Position numbers and translations under genes: made by a program. 64,000 bases of DNA from assembly GCA_046733295.1 (NCBI GenBank), contig JBKPOY010000031.1, positions 1-64,000 of the forward strand. The letters are read 5' to 3'. Each line of letters begins with the position of its first letter. Position 1 is the stretch's first letter. A model generated the notes under the pieces. It did no database searches, was not told where the DNA came from, and saw only the letters and a list, made by a program, of their open reading frames with translations. The DNA is from 13-2-20CM-68-14 sp046733295. GTDB taxonomy: Bacteria > Actinomycetota > Thermoleophilia > Gaiellales > Gaiellaceae. Positions 50,603-59,345 of this stretch are shown here, piece after piece.

Positions 50603-50984
50603 GGAGCTCTGGATCCCGCTCGTCGACGAGCCGATCGGGTCGATCGTCGCCCAGATCCAGGACGAGCATCAGGAAATCTCGAAGCTCGTCGACACGCCGA
50701 AGCGGCTGCTCGCCTTCAAGACGTTCGCCTACATCCGCGTCGGGATCGTCCTCGGTGAGTTGCTGGTGGAGGACGACATCGAACCCTACAACGGGTCCGA
50801 GACCTGGATCGAGAAGCTGCTGCAGAACCCCCAGCACAAGGCACGCGTGGTCGAGCAGGTGAGGGCGGTGGCGGAGGAGATCGCCGCCGACACGCGCTAC
50901 GCGGACGACGTGCCCCTCGGCCCGGACGACGCGGCCCGGGATCGCTTTCGCGCCTTCGCGGAGCGCCAGCGCGGAAGCAGCTAG
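50589..50984 (+). CDS. Hypothetical soluble protein
   Basis: 131 residues, which I do not recognise. It is acidic, helix-rich, and contains LWIPLVDEPIGSIVAQIQDEHQEISKLVD near the start and QNPQHKARVVEQVRAVAEEIAAD later. No cysteine, no membrane segment and no signal peptide. The ATG at 50589 overlaps the TauE gene by 14 bp, so it is co-expressed with it and may be an accessory factor. It ends at a perfect hairpin. Confidence 0.6.
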   Translation: MAGPEELWIPLVDEPIGSIVAQIQDEHQEISKLVDTPKRLLAFKTFAYIRVGIVLGELLVEDDIEPYNGSETWIEKLLQNPQHKARVVEQVRAVAEEIAADTRYADDVPLGPDDAARDRFRAFAERQRGSS

Positions 50985-50985
50985 C

Positions 50986-51004
50986 AGGAGGGTTTGGCCC
51001 TCCT
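50986..51004. terminator. Bidirectional terminator-like hairpin
   Basis: AGGAGGG (50986-50992), loop TTTGG, CCCTCCT (50998-51004), a perfect 7-bp stem exactly between two convergent genes. The right arm includes the ZIP stop codon. No T-run on the plus side. Confidence 0.6.
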
Positions 51005-51722
51005 AGGATCCCGCGAGCCGCGCGACGACCAGCGTTGCCCCGAAGCCGAGCACCGTCAGCGCGACGCGAAGGCGCGAGGGGTGGTGGTGGGCTTCCGGTA
51101 GGAGATCGGTCGCGCCCATGTAGAGGAAGAATCCGGCGTAGACGGCCAGCAGGTGGCCGAGGCCGTAGTCCGAGATCGAGACGAACGTCCCCACGATCGC
51201 GCCGACGAGCGGTGCGAGCGCGTCGATCCCCAGCCAGGCCAAGGCCCGGCGCCGATCCTGGTGCTGGCTGAGCACGAAGCTGACCGTGTTCAGGCCGTCG
51301 GCGAAGTCGTGCGTGACGACTGCGAGGAAGACGAGGAAACCCGTCGCATTGTCGACCTGGAAGGCGAGGCCGATCCCGAGGCCGTCGATGAAGCTGTGCA
51401 GCGAGAGTCCTGCGGCCCCCAGCGCTCCGACCTGCGCATGCGCCCGTGCTTGCTCCGAGTCGTCGCGGTGGTGCAGGACGAGGATGCGTTCGGCCAGGAA
51501 AAAGGCGATGAACCCCGCGCCGACGAGCAGGCAGACGCGTCGCGGATCGTCGAGCAGGTTGATCGCCTCGGGCAGCACGTCGAACAAGGCGACGGCCACC
51601 ACGACCCCACCCGTCAGCGCGATCAGGGTAGTCAGCTGCCGGTGATAGCGGAGCGCCGTCAGGCCGCCGAGAAACGTCGACGCCACCGTGAAGCCCGCGA
51701 GGGGTATGGCGACCCAGTTCAT
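51003..51722 (-). CDS. ZIP-family metal transporter (zinc uptake)
   Basis: 239 residues with about 8 transmembrane segments. The metal-binding helices hold LSLHSFIDGLGIGLAFQ and VTHDFADGLNTVSFVL, matching the ZIP HxxxD/HN pattern. A histidine-rich loop between helices (LHHRDD) and the C-terminal ATDLLPEAHHHPS fit divalent metals. The ATG overlaps the zur stop by 4 bp, so it is in the zur operon, which supports Zn import (ZupT-like). It ends at a convergent hairpin. Confidence 0.88.
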   Translation of the reverse strand: MNWVAIPLAGFTVASTFLGGLTALRYHRQLTTLIALTGGVVVAVALFDVLPEAINLLDDPRRVCLLVGAGFIAFFLAERILVLHHRDDSEQARAHAQVGALGAAGLSLHSFIDGLGIGLAFQVDNATGFLVFLAVVTHDFADGLNTVSFVLSQHQDRRRALAWLGIDALAPLVGAIVGTFVSISDYGLGHLLAVYAGFFLYMGATDLLPEAHHHPSRLRVALTVLGFGATLVVARLAGS

Positions 51723-52120
51723 CCGGCGCTGCAGCGGGCGCAGGTCCCGTAGATGTCCAGCTCGTGCGTCTCGGCCGAGAAGCCATGACGCTTGGCGAGC
51801 TCGGCTTTGGTCGGCGCCGCGCAAAGTTCGGTGTCCTCGACGTCGCCGCAGGAGATGCAGACGAGGTGGTGATGGTGGCCCGGGTGGCAGCGGACGTAGG
51901 TCCGAGGCTCTCGCCCGGCGAGGGGCCGGATCGAGCCGGCCTCGCGAAGGAGCTCGAGCGTGCGGTAGGTGGTTGCGAGACCGAGCCGCGGCTCCGCCCG
52001 GCGCGCCTGGTCGTGGAGCTCGATCGCCGTGAAGCCGCCTCGCCGACCCGCTACGGCTTTCAAGACCGCTTCCCGCTGGTGGGTCAGCCGAACGTGATCG
52101 GGTAGCGCGAGCCCGTCCAT
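51719..52120 (-). CDS. zur: Fur-family regulator, probably Zur
   Basis: 133 residues. The winged HTH has LTHQREAVLKAVAGRRGGFTAIELHD and ATTYRTLELLREAGSI. The metal-binding part has CHPGHHHHLVCISCGDVED and a C-terminal YGTCARC, giving the CxxC pairs of the structural zinc site. It is upstream of a ZIP transporter and 14 nt from a Zur-like palindrome, so Zur is more likely than iron Fur. The ATG at 52118-52120 begins the conserved part; longer readings extend into the operator. Confidence 0.85.
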   Translation of the reverse strand: MDGLALPDHVRLTHQREAVLKAVAGRRGGFTAIELHDQARRAEPRLGLATTYRTLELLREAGSIRPLAGREPRTYVRCHPGHHHHLVCISCGDVEDTELCAAPTKAELAKRHGFSAETHELDIYGTCARCSAG

Positions 52121-52133
52121 CCGGTGAGCGTAT

Positions 52134-52150
52134 ATGAGAACGATTCTCAT
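52134..52150. promoter_or_regulatory. Zur-type operator
   Basis: ATGAGAACGATTCTCAT is an imperfect palindrome (ATGAGAA-CGA-TTCTCAT) that resembles the actinobacterial Zur box (TGAAAA-CGA-TTTTCA type). It lies 14 nt before zur, next to its TATACG box (minus strand 52129-52134), and 71 nt before the M23 peptidase gene, so it may control both directions. Confidence 0.7.
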
Positions 52151-52220
52151 TCGCAACAACGCACACCCCGCGCGGTTCGCACAACGTCGGGTGGGATTGC
52201 TCATAATCCGGCGGGTAGCC

Positions 52221-53675
52221 ATGCGGCTCGCACTCGCCCTGTGTCTCGCGCTCGTGTTGTTGTCCGTCGGCCCCGCCGGCGCGACGTCGCACGGAGTGCA
52301 GGCCGGCGCGACTGCGAGTGCGTACGGGATCAGAGTGCTCGTGCCGGGACAGGCCGGCGCCTCGTCCACGTCCGTCTCCGCGCCACGCGACAGCGTCGGC
52401 TTCGCGGCGTCGTTCGCCTATCCGAGCGACGGTTCGGTCGTCAGGACCGGCTCAATCACCGCCTCCGCATCCACGGACGTCGGCACCGACGCCGCCTCGA
52501 CCGCGTCGAGCCAGATCAGTTCGATCTCGCTGTTCGGCGGCGAGGTGACGGTCTCGAGCGCTTCCGGCAAGGCGAGCGGGACGACGAAGGGCGGCAACGC
52601 GTCGGGCAGTCTCGCCGGCGCCGCTCTGTCCGGGCTCACAGTCAACGGCGTCGCCGCCGCAGTCGGGCCCAATGCGACGGTCCAGCTCGGCGACTGGGGA
52701 CGGGCGACCACGCTAGGGCAGGCGGAGGTCCGCGCGGGCTCGGGGCGCGCGCAGACCTATCGCGGCTATGTGACAGCCCTCGACGTCCACCTCACCGCCG
52801 CCCACGGCGGCCTGCCCGCGGGCAGCGAGATCCTCATCGGCTACGCCGAGGCGTGGGTTCAGGCGGGAACCGAGCCGCCGGCCCTGCCGAAGGCGCCCGG
52901 CAAGTCGAAGGCGCAGACGAAGAAGCAGCAGCGGCAGACAAAGCCGCCCGAGCCCGAGAAGGGGAAGCCGCAGAACCTGCTGCCCACGCTCCCCCCGATC
53001 CCGGCCGGGCTGCAGCCCAAGCTCACGGCCGGCGGGTATGTGTTCCCCGTCTACGGCCCGGTGTCGTTCGGCGACACCTTCGGCTCCTTCCGTGGCGACG
53101 TCGCGGGGAACTGGCATCACGGGGACGACATCTTCGCCTCGCTCGGCGCGCCGATCCTCGCCTGCGCGGACGGCACGGTCTTCTCGATCGGCTGGAACGA
53201 CGTCGGTGGGAACAGGCTCTGGCTTCGAGACGGCCAGGGCAACGAGTTCTACTACGCGCACCTCTCGGCCTATTCGCCGGCAGCGCGGAACGGCAACCGC
53301 GTCAAGGCGGGCGAGGTGCTCGGCTTCGTGGGGAACACCGGTGACGCGGAGGGCACGCCGTACCACCTGCACTTCGAGGTGCATCCGGTCGCCTTCCTCG
53401 CGCTCGGCTACGACGGCGCCGTCAATCCGACTCCCTACCTCCAGGCCTGGCAGCACCGCAAAGATCTGTACCTGGCGCAGGTGGCCGGCTATCTGCCCGG
53501 TGTCGCGGGCAATGCCCCCAAGCCCGGCGCGATTTTGCTCCAGGCCTCGGACATCTCCGAGGCGAGTGGGCTCGACCCCGCCTCGCTGCGCAGGGCGCTC
53601 AGCGTACGCATCGATAAACGGCCCGACGGCGGCCGGATCGTGACCGTCGACGAGCGTGCCGGCGGCGGCGACTAG
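52221..53675 (+). CDS. Secreted M23 (LytM-type) peptidase
   Basis: 484 residues. A signal peptide (LALALCLALVLLSVGPAGA) is followed by a ~200-residue beta-rich Ser/Gly/Ala region and a Lys/Pro-rich linker (KSKAQTKKQQRQTKPPEPEK). The M23 domain spans about 290-420: NWHHGDDIFASLGAPILACADG with the first zinc His and Asp, and GTPYHLHFEVHPVAF with the HxH. The catalytic residues are complete. It would cleave peptidoglycan cross-bridges. ATG 52221 is chosen over an upstream start because it begins the signal peptide. Confidence 0.9.
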   Translation: MRLALALCLALVLLSVGPAGATSHGVQAGATASAYGIRVLVPGQAGASSTSVSAPRDSVGFAASFAYPSDGSVVRTGSITASASTDVGTDAASTASSQISSISLFGGEVTVSSASGKASGTTKGGNASGSLAGAALSGLTVNGVAAAVGPNATVQLGDWGRATTLGQAEVRAGSGRAQTYRGYVTALDVHLTAAHGGLPAGSEILIGYAEAWVQAGTEPPALPKAPGKSKAQTKKQQRQTKPPEPEKGKPQNLLPTLPPIPAGLQPKLTAGGYVFPVYGPVSFGDTFGSFRGDVAGNWHHGDDIFASLGAPILACADGTVFSIGWNDVGGNRLWLRDGQGNEFYYAHLSAYSPAARNGNRVKAGEVLGFVGNTGDAEGTPYHLHFEVHPVAFLALGYDGAVNPTPYLQAWQHRKDLYLAQVAGYLPGVAGNAPKPGAILLQASDISEASGLDPASLRRALSVRIDKRPDGGRIVTVDERAGGGD

Positions 53676-53692
53676 CTTCCCGCGCTGGCCGC

Positions 53693-54100
53693 CTAGTTGC
53701 TCGAATTGCCGCCCTGGTAGCCGAACTCGTCCTCTTCGCCGAAGACGAGATCCTTCACCCACTTCCGGGCATCGCTTCCGGTCATCGGGTTGAAGAACAG
53801 GATGCCGAGCGCGATGCCCGTGATCAGCAGCGTGTTTCGGCCCTTGTGGCTCGATCCGTGCTGGATCCGGTCGGCGGCTGAGCGCAGGTCGTCGATCGCC
53901 GTGCGCAGATTCTCGCGCATCTCCTTGTCGGAGGCGACGCGCATCGCCTTGCCGCTGACGCCGCGGGGCCCCATCAGCTCGTCGTAGACGCCCCGAGCGG
54001 CGATGAACGCGCTCTTCAGGTTGTCGCGGAACTCCTCGTCGTGGATTGCACGATCGACGTAAGGCTTCACGTCGGACACACGGTCTTTCGTCTTCGCCAT
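53693..54100 (-). CDS. YtxH-like small membrane protein
   Basis: 135 residues. A hydrophilic N-terminus with VKPYVDRAIHDEEFRDNLKSAFIAARGVYDEL is followed by one transmembrane helix (TLLITGIALGILFFNPMTG) and a short acidic C-terminal tail. The layout resembles YtxH-type proteins, but similarity is weak. The ATG has an AAAGGA ribosome-binding site. No function is evident. Confidence 0.6.
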   Translation of the reverse strand: MAKTKDRVSDVKPYVDRAIHDEEFRDNLKSAFIAARGVYDELMGPRGVSGKAMRVASDKEMRENLRTAIDDLRSAADRIQHGSSHKGRNTLLITGIALGILFFNPMTGSDARKWVKDLVFGEEDEFGYQGGNSSN

Positions 54101-54158
54101 CTTCAGCGTTCCTTTCGCTTGGGCTTCCGCGGCTAGCCTACCCCGCCCAAAGCCGGCG

Positions 54159-56567
54159 CTAAACCGCTGAGGCTGCCTGCCGCTCGGCTGCGACCGGCCC
54201 CGTGGGGCGACCGGCTCCGATTTCCTCGAACGCCGCTCCGAGCACGTCATCGACCGTGTCCGCGAGCACGAAATCGAGCTCGTCCCGGATCTCCTTCTCG
54301 AGCTCCTCGAGATCCGGCTCGTTCTCCCGGGGCAGGATGACGCGCTTGATGTCGGCCCGGTGGGCGGCGAGCACCTTTTCCCGGACGCCTCCGATCTGGA
54401 GCACCTGGCCGGTCAGCGTGATCTCGCCGGTCATGGCGATCTCCTCGGATACCGGGATCCCGCGGACGAGCGAGACGATCGCGGTCGCCATCGTGATTCC
54501 CGCCGACGGGCCGTCCTTCGGGATCGCGCCGGCCGGAATGTGCACGTGCACGTCGTGCGCGCCGAACCAGTCGGGATCGAGCCCGAGGTGGGTGGCGTTG
54601 GCGCGTACCCAGGAGTGGGCCGCGGTGGCCGATTCCTGCATCACCTCGCCAAGCTGGCCCGTGACCGTGAGACGGCCGCCCTTGCCCGGGTAGGCCGTCG
54701 CCTCGATGAAGAGGATGTCGCCGCCGACCGCCGTCACCGCGAGACCGGTCGCTACACCCGGGTCAGACGTCCGCTTGCGGACGTCGCCGGAGAAGCGCCG
54801 GGGCCCAAGCGCTTTCCGCAGGCGCTTCTCGTCGATCCGGATCTTCGTGGTCTTGCCCTCGGCGACCTCGCGTGCCGCCTTTCGGCACACGTCGGCGATC
54901 CGCCGCTCGAGGTTGCGGACGCCGGCCTCGCGCGTGTACTCGCGGATGACGAGCTTCAACGCCTTCTCCGTGATCGAGACCTGCTCCGGGTCGAGCCCGT
55001 GCTGCGCGACCTGCTTCGGGGCAAGGTACTTCCGGGCGATGCCGAGCTTCTCCTCGTCCGTGTACCCGCCCAGCTGGATCACGTCCATCCGGTCGAGCAG
55101 CGGCGCCGGGATCGTCTCGAGCTGGTTCGCGGTGCAGATGAAGAGCACCTTGGAGAGGTCGTAGGGCAGGTCGAGGTAGTGGTCGCGGAACGTCCGGTTC
55201 TGCTCGGGATCGAGCACCTCGAGCATCGCGCTGGCCGGATCGCCGCGGAAGTCGGCGCCCATCTTGTCGATCTCGTCGATCAGCATCACCGGGTTGCTCG
55301 ACTCCGCGTCGCGGATCGCGCGGATGATCGTCCCGGGCATCGCGCCGATGTACGTGCGGCGGTGCCCTCGGATCTCAGCCTCGTCGCGGACGCCGCCCAC
55401 CGAGATGCGGACGAACTTTCGCTCGAGCGTGCGCGCGATCGATTGCCCGAGCGAGGTCTTGCCCACGCCGGGCGGGCCGACGAAGCAGAGGATCTGGCCG
55501 GAGGCGTCGTTGCGCAGCTTCGAGACGGCGAGGTGCTCGATGATCCGCTCCTTCACCTTCTCGAGGTCGTAGTGGTCCTCGTCGAGGACCGTGCGCGCGC
55601 GCTCCAGGTCGAGGTTGTCCTGGGTCGTGGCGCTCCAGGGCAGCGTCGCGATCCAGTCGACGTACGTGCGGATGACGCCGTACTCGGCGGAAGCAGCAGG
55701 CAGCTTCTCGAGCCGTGCCAGCTCCCGGTCGACGGCCTTTCGGATCTCCTCCGGGAGGTCGAGCTCGGCCAGCCGGTCCCTGAGCTCGTTGAGCTCGGCC
55801 TGCTCGGCGTCGCCCTCGCCGAGCTCCTCCTGGATCGCCTTCAGCTGTTGGCGGAGAAAGTACTCGCGCTGGCCCTTCTCCATCTCGGACTGGACCTGGG
55901 ACTGGATCTTCGAGCCGAGCTCGACGACCTCGAGCTCGCGGTTCAGGATCACGGACAGCTCGCGCAGGCGTGCTCCCACATCGGTGAGCTCGAGAAGATG
56001 CTGCTTCTCCTCGGTCTTCAGCCGGAGCGTCGAGGCGACGAGATGGGACAGCGCCGATGGGTCGTCGACGTTGGCGGCGGCGAGCTCCAGCTCGTCGGGA
56101 AGGTACGGCACCGATGCGATGACGCGGCCGAAGAGCATCTGCACGTTGCGCGTGAGCGCCTCGACCTCCGGTGAATCGTCGAGCTCCTCGGGAACCTCCG
56201 AGAACTCGCCGATCAGGTAGGGGTCGTCGTGCAGGCGGCGGTCGAGGCGGATGCGGCGGAGCCCCTGGACGAGGATCCGCAGCGTTCCGTCGGGAACGCG
56301 GATCATCTTGTGGATGACCGCCGCGGTGCCGACCTCGTAGAGGTCGTCCCAGCCTGGCTGCTCGATGTCGGAGTCCTTGACCGTGACGAGCGCGAGCAGA
56401 CGCTCGCCGTCGACGGCGTCCTCGACGAGCTTGATCGAGCGCTCTTGCCCGATCGCGAGCGGCGTCATCGACTGCGGGAAGACGACCGTCTCCTTCAGGG
56501 GCAGAACCGGGAGCTCGGCCGGCACTTCGATGTCGTCGATGCGCTCTTCCGCGAGAAGCTCGCTCAC
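54159..56567 (-). CDS. lon: ATP-dependent Lon protease
   Basis: 802 residues. N-terminal LON domain (LPVLPLKETVVFPQSMTPLAIGQ), coiled coil (SEMEKGQREYFLRQQLKAIQEELGEGD), AAA+ module with GPPGVGKTSLGQSIA and VMLIDEIDKMGAD, and a C-terminal peptidase with the catalytic Ser in PKDGPSAGITMATA and Lys in GGVREKVLAAHRA. It degrades misfolded and regulatory proteins. The GTG start overlaps the hsp20 stop as GTGA, so it is co-expressed with the chaperone. Confidence 0.97.
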   Translation of the reverse strand: MSELLAEERIDDIEVPAELPVLPLKETVVFPQSMTPLAIGQERSIKLVEDAVDGERLLALVTVKDSDIEQPGWDDLYEVGTAAVIHKMIRVPDGTLRILVQGLRRIRLDRRLHDDPYLIGEFSEVPEELDDSPEVEALTRNVQMLFGRVIASVPYLPDELELAAANVDDPSALSHLVASTLRLKTEEKQHLLELTDVGARLRELSVILNRELEVVELGSKIQSQVQSEMEKGQREYFLRQQLKAIQEELGEGDAEQAELNELRDRLAELDLPEEIRKAVDRELARLEKLPAASAEYGVIRTYVDWIATLPWSATTQDNLDLERARTVLDEDHYDLEKVKERIIEHLAVSKLRNDASGQILCFVGPPGVGKTSLGQSIARTLERKFVRISVGGVRDEAEIRGHRRTYIGAMPGTIIRAIRDAESSNPVMLIDEIDKMGADFRGDPASAMLEVLDPEQNRTFRDHYLDLPYDLSKVLFICTANQLETIPAPLLDRMDVIQLGGYTDEEKLGIARKYLAPKQVAQHGLDPEQVSITEKALKLVIREYTREAGVRNLERRIADVCRKAAREVAEGKTTKIRIDEKRLRKALGPRRFSGDVRKRTSDPGVATGLAVTAVGGDILFIEATAYPGKGGRLTVTGQLGEVMQESATAAHSWVRANATHLGLDPDWFGAHDVHVHIPAGAIPKDGPSAGITMATAIVSLVRGIPVSEEIAMTGEITLTGQVLQIGGVREKVLAAHRADIKRVILPRENEPDLEELEKEIRDELDFVLADTVDDVLGAAFEEIGAGRPTGPVAAERQAASAV

Positions 56568-57007
56568 GAGTTCCTCCCGACCCTGATGACCACCTTCTCG
56601 GCGACGGCGGCGCGCTCGGCGATCGGCAGCGAGATCGTCAGGAGCCCGCGGCGGTATTCCGCGCGGGCGCCGGCCGGATCCACCTGCTCGGCGAACTGGA
56701 CGCGGCGTTGGAACGGCCCGAAGTCGATCTCCATGTGGAAGTAGCGTCCCGGGCAGATGCGGCGCCGCTCACCCGAGACGACCAGCGTCTGGTCATCCGC
56801 GTAGATGCGCACGTCGTCGGGGTCGACCCCCGGCAGCTCGAGCACGACTCGAAACTCGGGCGGATCGTCCGTTCGGACGACGTCCACCTGCGGTCGGAAA
56901 CCCCGGCGCAGCCCGGAAAACCGCGGTACCTGCCAGAGCTCGTCGATGAGCTCCTGGATCTCGCCCTGGAGGCGGTCGATCTGGTCTTTTCCTCGCGACA
57001 TGGTCAT
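56564..57007 (-). CDS. Small heat-shock protein (Hsp20/alpha-crystallin)
   Basis: 147 residues. The alpha-crystallin domain covers about 45-140: RPQVDVVRTDDPPEFRVVLELPGV, YADDQTLVVSGERR, YFHMEIDFGPFQRRVQF and the conserved tail AEYRRGLLTISLPIA. ATG 57005-57007 (MTMSRGK) or the ATG 6 nt inside are both possible. It is the first gene of the hsp20-lon unit, and the chaperone-plus-protease pairing fits proteostasis. Confidence 0.93.
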   Translation of the reverse strand: MTMSRGKDQIDRLQGEIQELIDELWQVPRFSGLRRGFRPQVDVVRTDDPPEFRVVLELPGVDPDDVRIYADDQTLVVSGERRRICPGRYFHMEIDFGPFQRRVQFAEQVDPAGARAEYRRGLLTISLPIAERAAVAEKVVIRVGRNS

Positions 57008-57073
57008 AAGGTAGAACGTGGGCCCGCTTCGCCGTCGATTCCCTCCTTGACGACTGCGAACACCTGCCGATAA

Positions 57074-57104
57074 GTTAGCAACCGCTAGGTTAGTGACGCC
57101 TAAC
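57074..57104. promoter_or_regulatory. Inverted repeats, DtxR/IdeR-like box, between hsp20 and MMPL
   Basis: TAGC-AACC-GCTA (57076-57087) and GTTAG-n6-CTAAC (57089-57104) are perfect small palindromes. The 19-mer CTAGGTTAGTGACGCCTAA (57085-57103) matches the actinobacterial IdeR/DtxR consensus at 14 of 19 positions, with the outer half-sites preserved. It lies 25 nt before the MMPL start and 77 nt from hsp20. Confidence 0.4.
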
Positions 57105-57128
57105 GTCGGAGAGGAGAGGGGACGAGGC

Positions 57129-59345
57129 GTGGAGCGGTGGACGAGATTCGTGCTCCGGCATCGGTGGCCGATCCTGGTCGCCTGGCTGGCGATCCTGCTG
57201 GCAGGCGGATTCGCGTCCACGAAGCTGAGCGCGCTCCTCTCGAATACGTTCACGGTCCCGGGCACCGACTCGGAGCGCGCCCGGTCGATACTCGAGCGCC
57301 ATTACGGGGATCGCAGCGACGGCGTCTTCACGGTCGTCTACCGCGTGCGTGACGCGCACGACCCGGTACTTCGTGCGCGGCTCCAGAAGGCGACGAGCCG
57401 TGCGGCGCAGATGGTGCCGACGGGAAGAGCTCGCGCGCTCATCCCGGCGGGAAACCGCGTCCTCTACGGCGACATCGTCTCGAGGCTGAAGCTCGCGGAC
57501 GCGAAGGGGTACTCCGACGACGTCTACCGGGCGTTACCACGGGGGGACGGGGTGACGCCCTTCGTCACCGGGCAGGCCTCGATCCAGCACGACCTCGATC
57601 CGATCTTCGCGAAGGATCTCCGCAAGGGCGAGTCGATCGCACTTCCGATCGCCCTCGCGGTGCTCGTGGCGGTGTTCGGGATCTCGGTCGCGGTCTCGAT
57701 CCCGTTCCTCTTCGCGGCCTCGACGATCACGGCCACCCTCGGCGCCGTCTACCTCTTCGCCCACACGATGACCATGGCGACCTACGTCACGAATCTCGTG
57801 CAGCTGATCGGGCTCGGGATCGCGATCGACTACTCGCTTCTGATCGTCTACCGCTTCAGGGAGGAGCTTCGACTCGCCGACCGCGTGGACGACGCGATCG
57901 TCCGGACGATGGAGACCGCGGGACGGGCGGTCATCTTCTCGGGTGCCACGGTTGCGATCGGCCTCGCGCTGCTCCTGTTCATGCCGGTGCCGTTCATGCG
58001 GTCGATGGGGATCGGCGGCTTCCTGATCCCGATCGTCTCGATCGTCGCGGCCGCGACCCTCCAGCCGGCGCTTCTGTCCGTCTACGGACGCCGCGGGGTC
58101 AAGCGATACCACCCGTTCCACCGTCTCCTCGACGCCGCCCGCCGCCGCCTCGGGCGGCGGGCCTGGTTGCTCCCGAGGCAGGCCGAGCGCGGCCTCTGGG
58201 CCCGGCTTGCGCACGCGATCATGAAGCGGCCGGTGGCCTTCCTCGCAGGCGGCGCGGCCCTGCTCGTCTCGGCCGCGATCCCGGTCTACGCCTTGCAGCT
58301 GACGCCCGGGTCGGCGTCTGGGATCCCACAGTTCCCGCAATCGGTACGCGGGTTCGACGTGTTGAAGGACGCCGTCGGGCCGGGCGCCCTCTCACCGAGT
58401 CAGATCGTCGTCGACTCGGGGCAAGCGAACGGCGTGCGGGCGCCGGAGGTGCAGGCAGCGATCGGGCGGCTCGCGGATCGAATCGAGGCCGATCCGGAAA
58501 CCGCCGCCGTTCGGGTCGCGGCAAGGCCGCCGTTCGTCGACCGCACCGGCCGGTACGAGCAGCTGGTCGTCGCCGGCCGCCATGAATACGGCGAGGAACC
58601 CGCGCAGAGGTTCGTCGACCGCCTGCGCGACGAGCACGTCCCCGCGGCGGACTTCCCAGCCGGCACGACCGTGCTCGCAGGAGGCGGGCCGCCGCAGGGG
58701 GTCGACTTCCTACATCAGGCCTACCGCTACTTCCCGTGGCTCGTCGCGGCGGTCCTTGTCCTCACCTACCTCCTGCTCATGCGGGCGTTCCGCTCGGCGC
58801 TGCTGCCACTGAAGGCAGTTCTCCTGAATCTCCTGTCGGTCGCGGCCAGCTACGGAATGCTCGTGGTCATGTTCAAGTGGGGCGTCGGGAGCGACCTGTT
58901 CGGTCTCTACCAGTTCGGCCAGGTCGAGGGATGGATCCCGATCTTCCTCTTCGCGATGCTGTTCGGGCTCTCGATGGACTACGAGGTGTTCCTCGTCACC
59001 CGCATGCGGGAGGGGTGGGATGCAGGCGAGAGCAACGAGGACGCCGTCGCCCATGGGCTCGAGCGGACCGGGCGGATCGTCACCGCGGCCGCCGTGATCA
59101 TGGTCGCCGCCTTCTCGGGCTTCGTCGCAGGCCGCATTGTGGGGCTGCAGGAGTTCGGACTGGGGCTCGCGGTGGCGATCCTCGTCGACGCGACCCTTGT
59201 TCGAGCGCTACTCGTGCCGTCGCTGATGGCGCTGTTCGGCCGCTACAACTGGTGGCTGCCGGGGCCGTTGGCCCGGGTCGTCCGCGTCCCGCCGTCGCCC
59301 CTCGAGCAGCCGGGCCGAGCCGCGCTCCGTCCTGCCGGTCGCTAG
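57129..59345 (+). CDS. MMPL-family RND transporter
   Basis: 738 residues, 11-12 transmembrane segments. The two repeats carry the MmpL proton-relay helices IGLGIAIDYSLLIVYRFREE and FGLSMDYEVFLVTRMREGW. Large extracytoplasmic loops follow TM1 and TM7. It has no C-terminal extension. Members export lipids, siderophores or drugs; here the substrate is unknown, and no partner lipid-synthesis gene is close. GTG 57129 follows AGAGGAGAGGGG; an upstream GTG at 57093 lies within the possible operator and is less likely. Confidence 0.92.
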   Translation: MERWTRFVLRHRWPILVAWLAILLAGGFASTKLSALLSNTFTVPGTDSERARSILERHYGDRSDGVFTVVYRVRDAHDPVLRARLQKATSRAAQMVPTGRARALIPAGNRVLYGDIVSRLKLADAKGYSDDVYRALPRGDGVTPFVTGQASIQHDLDPIFAKDLRKGESIALPIALAVLVAVFGISVAVSIPFLFAASTITATLGAVYLFAHTMTMATYVTNLVQLIGLGIAIDYSLLIVYRFREELRLADRVDDAIVRTMETAGRAVIFSGATVAIGLALLLFMPVPFMRSMGIGGFLIPIVSIVAAATLQPALLSVYGRRGVKRYHPFHRLLDAARRRLGRRAWLLPRQAERGLWARLAHAIMKRPVAFLAGGAALLVSAAIPVYALQLTPGSASGIPQFPQSVRGFDVLKDAVGPGALSPSQIVVDSGQANGVRAPEVQAAIGRLADRIEADPETAAVRVAARPPFVDRTGRYEQLVVAGRHEYGEEPAQRFVDRLRDEHVPAADFPAGTTVLAGGGPPQGVDFLHQAYRYFPWLVAAVLVLTYLLLMRAFRSALLPLKAVLLNLLSVAASYGMLVVMFKWGVGSDLFGLYQFGQVEGWIPIFLFAMLFGLSMDYEVFLVTRMREGWDAGESNEDAVAHGLERTGRIVTAAAVIMVAAFSGFVAGRIVGLQEFGLGLAVAILVDATLVRALLVPSLMALFGRYNWWLPGPLARVVRVPPSPLEQPGRAALRPAGR

